Assembly (NCBI GenBank): GCA_029582265.1
Contig: CM055821.1
Span: forward strand, 48,229,473-48,293,472
Length of the DNA stretch: 64,000 nucleotides
Origin: Zoroaster sp. YZ-2022
Taxonomy: Eukaryota > Echinodermata > Asteroidea > Forcipulatida > Zoroasteridae
Direction: 5' to 3'
Shown here: positions 33,256-43,200 of the stretch, one piece after another
How positions within the stretch are numbered: position 1 is the first letter of the stretch
Layout: every line of letters starts with the position of its first letter
Notes under the pieces: generated by a model
Database searches by the model: none
What the model saw: the letters and a program-made list of their open reading frames with translations, nothing else
Told to the model about the DNA's origin: nothing
Program-made: the position numbers and the translations under genes

Positions 33256-36165
33256 CTGATGATGATGATGATCAACTGGTTCTGCTTCCCTAGTAGCATT
33301 GGCGACCTAGGGAAGCATTCAGTACTTCAGCCAGAGTCTCCAGGCAGGTTTGTCTTGCGCAGCAAGCCTCAGGTGTTCCAGGTGCCATTTGGTTTTGAGA
33401 GGCCCCAATCCAGCAGTCTTGAGGTCAGAGCGGATGAGTTCAAACAGGTTGGAGCAATGACGTCCTTGACGAGCTTGGTATGTGGTGCTTCCAATCGACT
33501 CAAGAGCTTTCTGAGGAGAACTATCAGATGGCATCCGTACGATATGGTCCAACATTGTCCATCTTTGCCTGGAGACCTTCTTTGATAAAGTTTCTTTATT
33601 GCACATCTTGTACAGTGCTTGGTTGCTGATCAGACTGTTGGGCCATTTGTGACCGGTGATCGTCCTGAGGTGTCTACGGTGGCATGCATCCAGTTTGTCA
33701 AGTACTGCCTTTGGTACTGCCCGGCTGTTACAGTTGTACAACATCAGGGACACACAGTACGCATTGTAGATCCGCAGTCTTGTCTTAAGTGGGATCCTAG
33801 ATCTTCTGCTCCATAGCTTCCACAATGACTGGAATTTGATGTTGCCAAGTATGCACCGAGACGATACATCCGATGTACTGCACAGCAATGAACCTAGGGT
33901 TTTACTCTTGTGCCAAGACTCTTTGTTTTTGCCTCTTAGGGCTGTCCTACTTCGTCCTTTTCAGAGGCTTCTGCAAGATACACATGGGTGAACTCAGTCT
34001 TGGTATCATTCTTAAAGAGGTTGTATTCCTTGAAGTGCTTAGCAGCAATTGGTTGTAGTTGGTCAAGGGGTTTCTTTTCCTCATCTATGAAATCCACATC
34101 ATCTGCATACTCCATTTCCAGAGGAATTCCTTTGTTGAAGACTGGAGGGTTCGGTCTAGTGGAATGTTCACGAACTGACTTCAGAGCTGCAGCTAAGTAG
34201 CAAATGAAGAGCACTGGTGAAAGACTGTCTCCCTGTGGGGACCAAATAGTGGTCTCGAACTCTGCTGATGTTGCTGCTTTCACCCTCACTCTCAACTTGG
34301 TTCCTGCAAGGGGTATACGGACCAGTCTTAAGTCATCCTCATTACATCCAGCTTCCAGGAGAACATCTAGGATACGTTTGCGTTTTATCGTATCGAACGC
34401 TCGTGACATGTCTATACCCATATTATGGAAGTCCCATTTCCTTGTCATGGTTACTGAGACAAGCATACGTTGAGCCCACACTATATAAGCACATCTTCTT
34501 CCACTTTTGAATACACTTTGGAAGGTACCTGTGAAGTTGTCAGCCTTGTCCCTAATCTGGCGTAGGGTGCTATGGACATTATTTTTCAAGTTAGCTGGTG
34601 GTCCTGGTGGCTTGTTTGGCTTGGGGAGTGTGATCATGATGCCTTCTCCTAGTGTCTCTATGGGGATGTGCTGTTGAAATGATGAGTTGATGATCTGTGC
34701 TATGTTACGGGAAATGATGGTCTTATAGAGTGCTTAAACAGTTCACTGTTGATGTTATTAGGACCAGCTACACGGCCATTCTGTAGTGAAGCAATGGCTG
34801 CTCGCACCTCCTCTTCCGTTATTGGTTGCTGGAGAGGCTTTGCTTCACCTATGAACTGCTGTAAGGGTTCGTCTTCTTCTTCTGTGAACTGCTTTTGGAA
34901 CCATTCCCGTATGGCTTCTGCTTTCCCTTCATCAGTGGCAACGAAATTGCCGTCTTATCATGGACTGTTATGAGAGGTGTGGGTTTCATCGCTTTCAGTT
35001 GCTTTGCTGCCTGGAACATTTTGCGGCAATCATCGTCTGTACCTCCATATGAGCGCGAGTCCTTAAGGAGGGCTGTAGCATATTGGTCTGACACAGTAGC
35101 CTATGTAGTCAATTTGGTTGAATACTGCTCTGCTGGTGGTCTTTGAATCGGATACTTTGCTGTCCTTTATGTGACCAATCCATGTTGTGCGGTGCAACGC
35201 AGGGTGCTTGAAGGCAGTGTTACAGGCAAAGAATCCATGGGTGGAGATGAATGAGAGTAGTGCTTCTCCATTGGAATTTCGTTTTCCAGTGCCATAAGAG
35301 CCCATGCAGGATCTGAGGTACGTGTCAGCATCGTCAGATTTTAGCTTCCCCAGTTTGGAGTTGAAGTCACCACAGATGAAGACCAACCATCTTGCTGGTA
35401 CATTCAGTGTAGATCTGAGTTCTTCATAGAAGGAGTTTAGGAGGGTAGGGTCCTCAGCAGCCCGTGGCTATACGATTGCTTACGTTCTTGAAACCGGTTA
35501 TATGTTCAAGAAGTCTGGAGCTTACAGCAAAACCAAGGCTGCGGTGAGTAGCTTCTTTTTGCTGCAGGAGTATGAGTTTGTGTCCTCTCTGCAGGATCTA
35601 GAGCTCTTCCCAGTGTTCTTTGGTTTTAGTCTCTTGGATGCTCAGTATGTCGACGTTGTAGTGTTTACAGTCATGGCCTAGAGTGCTTCTCTTGCTAGCA
35701 GTAGTGAGGCCTCGGACATTCCAGGTGCCTACAATGATCTCCCATGGTGGAGGCTTCGCACGGGGGTACTGATCAGAGCTTACTCGTGGCTGAAGGTTAG
35801 ACATGGTTGCTTTGGCTACACTCTTAAAACTAAAGTGTTGAATCAACATTTTAAAGAGTTCAGTTAGTGACTACTCTTTATAAAGTTGGATTTAACTTTT
35901 AAAAGCGTTGAATTAACATTGATAAAGTTAGACTTAACTTGACTCCGTGTTAATTCAACACTTTCTTTTAGTTGAATTTAACTTTATAAAGAGTAGTCAC
36001 TGACCGAACTCTTAAAAAGTTGATTCAACACTTTAGTTTTAAGAGTGTAAGGGTCAAGGGGCTATCCTTTTACCACCCAAAGCAAATGCGGTTTGTCAGC
36101 TAGTATTCCATCCTGGTAAGGTCTGTCTATAGAGCAGGGCCACCACGTGCAGGTCCCAGAATACC
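33256..36165 (-). mobile_element. LINE B, AP-endonuclease type, inserted in LINE A
   Basis: Minus strand, 5' to 3': AP-endonuclease (IIVGTWNVRGL, SIQETK at 35598-35760; VFICGDFNSKLG and HRTTWIGH at 35150-35386), reverse transcriptase (GIDMSRAFDTIKRKR, SPQGDSLSPVLF, MEYADDVDFI in 33936-34637), and a C-terminal part (AYCVSLMLYNCNSRAVPKAV, 33319-33888). The 3' end is a short (ATC)n tail at 33258-33273. ACCCTGA at the left edge and ACCCTAG at the right may be a worn target duplication. Several stops and frameshifts; not functional. Its 5' leader carries a MITE. Confidence 0.88.
35819..36047. mobile_element. Palindromic MITE inside LINE B
   Basis: Ends CACTCTTAAAACTAAAGTG and CACTTTAGTTTTAAGAGTG, flanked by TA on both sides (35817-35818, 36048-36049). 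The arms pair almost to the centre. TA target suggests Tc1/mariner mobilisation. Confidence 0.9.
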
Positions 36166-37319
36166 GACCCTAGATAACACAATCCTCCACCAAACACCTA
36201 GCAACCGTTATTTGGGAATACACATTGCAGAAGATCTCAAATGGAACAAATCCAACATATCCAAGAGAGACAGCTCCACACTAGGATTTCTACGCAGGAA
36301 CCTGAGAGGCTGTCCAACCAGCTGCAAACGCACTGCCTACTTAGCTCTTGTACGACCAACCCTGGAGTATAGAGCAGTGGTATGGGATCCTCACACTAAG
36401 ACCAACATAGACCGCCTTGAGCGTATTCAACAACGTGCTGCACGCTTCATCACAGGAGACTATAGGTCACGGGAACCTGGATGTATCACAAAAATGCTCC
36501 GAAACCTGCAATTACCATCCCTTCAGGACAGATGGAAGCAGTTACTTCTTACATTCATGTACAAGGTGGTTGAGGGGTTGGTACCAGCCATTCCATCGCA
36601 ACTTTACTTTATACCCAAAAAACCAGGCGGGCACATTTGACCTAGTTCACTCTCCAATTCATTATCAATTCCCCTAATCGAAAGTTCAATAACAAATAAC
36701 ACCAAGTGCTATATTGTCCCAAGGTGCAACACTAACCAATTCAAGTACTCATTCATCAATAGAACAATAATTGACTGGAATCACCTGGAAGAGAACGTCG
36801 TTCAAGTTGAATCAGTAGACTCCTTCAAATCCCTCCTCAGCCGCAGACCTCTCTCATAAACACCTTAGCATGTTCCCCCTCTCTCTCCCGTTGCGTTTAT
36901 GCCATTTTTGGTTTCTGCAACGTACTGATACAAATACAGATTGAAGGGCATTTTTTTCAAGAAAGGAAAGTGACCCAGCAGGTTTTTTGTTCATTTGTAT
37001 CCAATGGATCTGTTGGATCTTGGCATCCCATTTCATAACACAGATTAGTTCTCTAGTCTAGCATAAAAAATATTTTCCAAGTGAAGGCAAATGTTGGCTG
37101 GGTCATAAATGGGCGTAATTCCGTTACTGGAAAATTGCCCATGTGTTCGTGTGTTATTATTGTCCCATGCTAAAATGTTCTTCGTGTCTGCTCGTACTTA
37201 TCAACATATCGTCAGCGAAATGTATTCCCTAACTCAACTTGACGTGCTTTTAGTCTGCTAGTAGCCAAAAAATTGTCAGAGGGGGCATCCCTGTTTTTTC
37301 TAAGCTAGGTTAATCTTAA

Positions 37320-37402
37320 CGTTAGTCCGAATGCCTCTTCCGTTCACAGTCTCCTATTTTTAGAATAATGATATAATTGTCGAATTACACCATTATTCTA
37401 AA
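37320..37402. mobile_element. MITE fragment, same family as 26691
   Basis: GTCCGAATGCCTCTTCCGTT followed by CACAGTCTCCTATTTTTAG matches the 26691 terminus, followed by a short mirror ATTATTCTAAAA; interior lost. Confidence 0.7.
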
Positions 37403-37672
37403 ACCTCAACATCTGCCTGGCAAATGTAAGAGATGATGGGGATATTCATACATGAGCAAAAACATCCCCTATTACTGGCTAAGAATTGTTGTAACATTTG
37501 TTGTTTTGTTATTATTAAGGGGGTGGGGTGATGAAGGTTGTTTTTGCAATTATAGAGGGAATTCTCTTACTGGAGTAAAAAAAAAAAACGTTCGCCTTTT
37601 CCCCATTCAAAATTTACTTTTCCCCCTGGAATCATTTGAACATTTCTTTATATTTTGTATTTAGCTCTCCAG

Positions 37673-37768
37673 TATGCTGAGTTGGAATTAAATGCAATGG
37701 CTGGCATCATTGAGAATCAGTTTAACAGAAAGCATCTAAAACACATCGAGTCCCAAGGTAACCAATAG
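37673..37768 (+). CDS. Unassigned exon-like ORF
   Basis: After a pyrimidine-rich TTTAG/CTCTCCAG, a frame reads YAELELNAMAGIIENQFNRK then HLKHIESQGNQ and stops. It is Glu/Leu/Asn-rich, helix-prone and has no repeat signature. A GT (GTAACC) follows at 37758, so it could be a terminal exon or continue into another intron. I do not recognise the family and see no partner exon nearby; it may be the end of a plus-strand gene between BLOC1S3 and CYP46A1, or a chance frame. Confidence 0.35.
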   Translation, partial: YAELELNAMAGIIENQFNRKHLKHIESQGNQ

Positions 37769-38369
37769 TCTGTGGGAAAATATTGTAAATAATGTGTGTG
37801 GGTGAATGATTGCATTCCTCTTGACTGCCCTATGACCCACTCACATGACCCCACCAACCTACAATCAGGGGGCTAATCTTTCTCCCCCAAACAATGTTGT
37901 TTTGCATACCGACTGTCTGGTGTGCCTGATCATTATGCGTTTCCCCGTGTACATGTACATTGTATCACAAGTACACAAGTATCACTCAGTTTTGTATTTG
38001 GGGGCAGGGTGATTTAAGTGTCCCAAGAATTTTGTCCGTGATTATATATTGAACATTGTGATATTCATTTCCAAAAAGCATTTCTTTTTTAACTGTATCC
38101 ACAATGTTCAGTGTAATCTTTCCCAATGAAAACATTTTACACATAGCCATGTACAACACAATGTACGTGGAAAGTTTTGAATAACATTTAATCACATAGG
38201 CCTAATATATATAGATGTTTGAAAAGAAATTGACCCATGTTATTTATCCCATATGTAATAAAAGAAAATTATTTTGAGACATCGGTGTTTTGTGCTTTAA
38301 TGATGGGAGTTATATGATTCGATATCTTGGTACCTGCCAAGAGACGCGCTGCAAGGTTTTGTACTAAAC

Positions 38370-38760
38370 AACGCAGTGTGCTCTGATGAAGACCAACAAG
38401 CAATTACAAAAGTCAAGTCTAGAGGTGATGAAAGTGTGGATGAGCTGCTCTGCTGCCTTTGTAGACAGCAAACGCCGAATTTTTGCTATGTGCCTAAGAT
38501 GTATATACGATGTCTGGAAAACGCTCGATACGTGCTTCTCTATGTTTATGCATTGATTGAACAGCGCGCCAATATTACGCTTGGTATAACTTGAGCATTG
38601 CCAATAAGTATGTTTTGGATTTGGATTTTGTGTCTGAGTTGTGGAGAAGAGATGATTATGAACTTTGTCTTTTGAGGATTGAATTTCAGATTTTTTTTTT
38701 CCAGCATCCAATTTTGGAAGTCATGGAGGCAGCTGGTAAGTGAATGTAACATGTCGTCGT
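38370..38760 (-). pseudogene. L2/CR1-like LINE fragment
   Basis: Two overlapping frames: FQNWMLEKKNLKFNPQKTKF (post-YADD region) and IAKIRRLLSTKAAEQLIHTF with ITSRLDFCNCLL, the typical C-terminal part of L2/CR1 reverse transcriptases. Frameshifted and truncated at both ends. Confidence 0.85.
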
Positions 38761-39119
38761 CATTACCTTCGATGTTGGGACTAAATGTGGTGTATAATTG
38801 TGTGTGTCATCTGCATAGAAATGTTATTGTAAATCATGTTGTCTTGCAATTTGAACGAGAGGTGATGTGTATAGGGTAAATAGCACGGACCAAGGACAGA
38901 GCCCTTGCAACAATATGCAACCGAGAATTGTTGATTTGTGGGCGGTTCATTTTAAATGATGGCCAATCACAGGCCCCTACCACACACACAGCACACACGT
39001 GCCGCGCACACACACACGTCGTACATACATGTACATTAGCCCAAATCTCTATTATACTGTCAGAATAATAGAGATCAGTAGCCAAAATATAGACTCCGTC
39101 TCTGTATACATATACATGT

Positions 39120-39500
39120 ATGTATACTGAAATGGAGTACACGAAGGTCAAAGTCCAACCTGGGCTAGTTGCACATGTACAGTACACAGGCACATGTTCA
39201 TCGCGTACAGCGAGCAGTTGTTCTGCCGTACTGTGTTTTAAACGACTTTTCCACATAGGGGTATGAACGTTTGCCCGATTTTTGAGGCCTCTCTTTATAG
39301 CCAACATACATTGTATAGGGGAAATTTGGTCATGTATCACATATTTCCATGTTGCCCCCCCCCCCCCCAAAAAAAATAAATAAAATAAAATAAATAAATA
39401 AATAAAAGATAACCAAAAAAAAAAAAAAAAAGCGCACCGCCGCGCCAATATTGAAGCCGACTAATGACCAGAAACTGGAGACTTTTTTGGCCTTAACTAT
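39120..39500 (+). repeat. Dispersed repeat copy
   Basis: CGACTTTTCCACATAGGGGT, TTGAGGCCTCTCTT and GCCGACTAATGACCAGAAAC match, in inverse orientation, 50545-50760 and, partly, 4765-4850. Includes an A/AAAT-rich tract (39370-39431) and a poly-C/poly-A junction. No ORF of known family. Confidence 0.7.
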
Positions 39501-39775
39501 ACTTTGATAATTTGTTTATTATGCTTTGATAAATTTTGTGGCATGACTGACTGAATGTATTATCTTTCTTTCTACAAACAAAACTGAATGTAGAAATGCG
39601 ACGATTAAAAATGCCGAAATAGGAACAAGAACAAAAAACGGGCACTCAATGGTTGTATGCATAGCTGTACAGTTTTTTTTCACAAATATCACCGGTTTTC
39701 TGCTCATAGTCATAGGTCGGGTCCAAAATCGGAGAAATTTTTTGTGGCCTAATGTTAAAGTTCGCGTTTCGAGTT

Positions 39776-40150
39776 TCAACAATTTTGAAAAGCTCAATTG
39801 TTGAGTCTGTACAGAGATCAGTGGTTTGTACGTTACGGGTCACGTTCAAATACCATGGAATAAGCTGTTTCATTGTAGCCTGTACCTAACTCCTTAGAGC
39901 AGTAGACATATTGTCAACAATTTTGAAAAGTTCAATTGTTGAGTCTGTACAGAGATCAGTGGTTTGTACGTTACGGGTCACGTTCAAATACCATATAATA
40001 AGCTGTTTCATTGTAGCCTGTACCTAACTCCTTAGAGCAATAGACATAATTATTGTCAATTGTTGAGTCTGTACGTTGAGCATGTTCAAGTAACATAATA
40101 GAATAAGCTGTGCCGCTGTAGCCTGTACCTAGCTCCTTATTATAGGGCAG
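39776..40150. repeat. 139-bp tandem repeat upstream of CYP46A1
   Basis: Units at 39776 and 39914 begin TCAACAATTTTGAAAAG and share TTTGTACGTTACGGGTCACG and CATTGTAGCCTGTACCTAAC nearly without change; a third shorter unit (40056-40150) lacks about 45 bp. Ends about 130 bp before the CYP46A1 start codon, so it probably covers the promoter or 5' UTR. Confidence 0.92.
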
Positions 40151-40281
40151 AAGGTGTCGTTGTCTACACATGGTTTCCTGAAAAGGACTGTGTTCCTTAC
40201 AGTGGGAAACGATTTTCTCTAGATCATCAGTCTTATTCAGGAGTCCTTTGAAGCTTGTCAACCACATTATAGTTTAGCAAA

Positions 40282-43200
40282 ATGGATGCCTACACACTTA
40301 GTATGTTATTCCTTTTACTGATCATCTGCGTTGGTCTCGTGTTGCTTGTCTGTGTTTTGTTCCTGCATTATCAACATCGCAAGTACGCACACATTCCTTC
40401 ACCACCAAGGCAAAGGTAAGTCAATTAATCCATTTATAGCAAAAACCAGATTAATTCAGTTTCTTCACTTGCAACCTGATAGTAACTCAGTAAGCCTAGA
40501 AAGATGCAAGCGATAATATTATTCACAGGTCTGAGTTTATAATTTACTTGAGATGACAGGAGAATCTTCGTATCCATGATTTCAAAGATTCCATGTTTCT
40601 TGGAGTCTTAAGGTGGAATATTGAACTACATCAGACATGTAAGACTAATTGCGGTGACACCATGTGGAATCTCAATTGAGTAGTAATTAGTTCTGAAAAG
40701 AACTGGCATCCATTCATGGGATGATCCTCCAGCAGTCTACTTAAGCAGCAGCATTTTCCAGAGTCCGGCATTCTCCTGAGGACGATCAGAGCATACTGAT
40801 CGAAACGTCGAGTTGTACCTCCTGTTCTTTTCAGAACTAATTACTACTCAATTGAGATTCCACATGATGTCACTATCACCGCAATTAGTCTTACTTATCA
40901 TCCTCACCATGCAAAGCTACAAGTTTTACCTACATCACATCATATCTTATGGATTGTACTTATGGGCTGTCAGATTCATTGATCGATCCTTATGTGGTAA
41001 AACATTAGCCTAGTTTAGCGTCTTACCAATAAAAAGCTTGCCCTCTAAAGGGTATGAACGTGTGAAAAATCAGGTTATACAACAGGTCCTACTTCCATAA
41101 TTATAAGGAAAGGCATTTGGCGAAAGTAAAGGGAGCAACAACCTAGAAAGGAGGGCGTGTTCATGGGGCAATGCTTACTGGGGATTACTAGCTATTGATT
41201 CGCTTGTGCCCACCGATACAATAAAGGCGGTGGGGACAAGCGAAAGCTATTGAATGAAGGTAGCTATTGAATGTCGTCAAGCGGACCACGTAATGACTGG
41301 GCGGGTTTCTCTATGGCCACAATGACTGTTAGTATGGTGTTCTAAAAAGGACACATGCACATTGCAAGAAGAGTGTTGTCGCGTCGCACTAGAAGTGTGT
41401 CGCGTCGCACTAGAAGTGTTGTTGCGTCGCACTAGAAGTGTGTCGCGTCGCATTAGAAGTGTTGTCGCGTCGCACTAGAAGTGTTGTCGCGTCGCACTAG
41501 AAGTGTGTCGCGTCGCACTAGAAGTGTTGTCGCGTCGCACTAGAAGTGTGTCGCGTCGCACTACAAGTGTAGTCGCGTCGCATTAGAAGTGTGTCGCGTC
41601 GCACTAGAAGTGTTGTCGCGTCGCACTAGAAGTGTTCACCATTGCAGTTTTTTCTCGTATGAAGAGCCGTATGTGAATAAATTTCGACTAATTAAATATA
41701 TACGACTAAAATAAATGTAAATCCATATATTTACTAGAAAAACCAATTATACAAAAGCGGCAACCAGACTGGTTGGCAGCTAGCATGCATACGGTACTAA
41801 ACATGAATTTTGGGATTTATATTCCTTTAAAAAAGTCCTCCACAGCCCAAACATTATTGTTTTAAAGAAAGGTTTTGTTTCTGAATTAGTGTTGTAGTTA
41901 ACAAAAAATGTTTACAACCTAAACCTAGTCTCGATCCCGATACTCCCTACATGGAAGGTGAGCTCGAATTTGTTGGTGAATTAATTACAAGGGGACCTTA
42001 ATAAAATTGTATTTATAAAATAATATAAATTCTTTAATGCAGAAAAATATTGCACAGGCCTGTTGGGTTCACTCGACGTCCCCACCAACCAGGTCCTCAC
42101 TCCTCAGCAAGCGGGGTGGGCGATTTCTTTCTGCCAACTAAAATTACCATCCCGCGATATTTCAGCCAGTGATAAGTTATGTTTTATACATATTCGTGGC
42201 TTATTCCATCAGTCCCAAAACACTTAAATATCTGGCTAGCCCTAACATATTAATGAGCTACCATACCAAACCAAAGTCCCTAGGCAGACCAAAGGTCTCT
42301 GCCAGAATGTAAACAAACCCACCCAAGGCCATACCTTGGCTGATGATAAGAAGTGATACTGTACTATGGCATGAATAGACAATATACACACTGTTCGTTT
42401 GTATCAAAAAATTCGATAGTGAATTTAATAATATAACGACCAGTACTAACACAATTAATATGGAAACTAAGAAAATTGCAAAACTGGAGGCATAAGTCTA
42501 GATGGTCTTCATCTGGAATACCTGCAACCAGTAATACAGTGAATTTAGGGTTTCTAATTCTCACAGTGACTGAACAATGGTGGGCTATAAATTTACAAAT
42601 AACTCGGAAACATTAATTTTTTACAAGGTTTACAACAAAATTATAAGTGGAAACGAGATGAATAATAAAACCTGCCATTCAGTAGATTACAATAAAAGTG
42701 TAAGCAATTTGATTTAACTGAGGAATCAGCAACAATAAAAAAGTGGAAAATGCAATAAAGTAAAATAATAGGAATTAAGTAATAATCAGAAATTAAAATA
42801 ATCCAGTCACTATTCTAGGTTCGTAACATCCATAAATCTGAGAAACAGAAGGAAAGTAACACTACTGATGAAATATTAATAAATGTCAAAACAATTTTTC
42901 ATGATTGGCAATTCTTTAGGTACAATTGGTGACTCGCAGATAACCCCCTCATCACAAGCACGTAATTTGGGTGTTATATTTGACTCGACAATGACTTTAA
43001 AACCTCATATCTCCAACATTGTTCGCATATCATCATTTCATATCAGAAATATTAGCCGAATAAGGAAATACTTGAATAAAAGTGCTGCTGAACAAATTAT
43101 ATATGCGTTTGTCACATCACGGCTCGATAACGGGAATGCTCTCCTCTACGGTCTCCCGCAGAATCAAATATCTCATCTTCAGCACATACAAAACACAGCA

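Larger units (their letters stand above)
32345..36858 (+). pseudogene. LINE remnant A (CR1/Jockey-like), split by LINE B
   Basis: Left part 32345-33255: end of the AP-endonuclease domain (LDLVFTSNPSLVK, then in a shifted frame VPGISDHDIVITD), the linker (WLSKPIMKMIKRKRRLY) and the reverse transcriptase active-site strand in altered form (VFADDCLLYRQ). Right part about 36166-36858: NRYLGIHIAEDLKW, FLRRNLRGCPTSCKRTAYLA, LVRPTLEYRAVVWDPH, typical of the region after the RT. Stops and frameshifts throughout. The two parts join in the expected order when the block 33256-36165 is removed. Confidence 0.85.

Noticed and set aside
41375..41637. CRISPR-like array
   Set aside because: Eukaryotic context, and the units are contiguous without unique spacers; it is a subterminal minisatellite.
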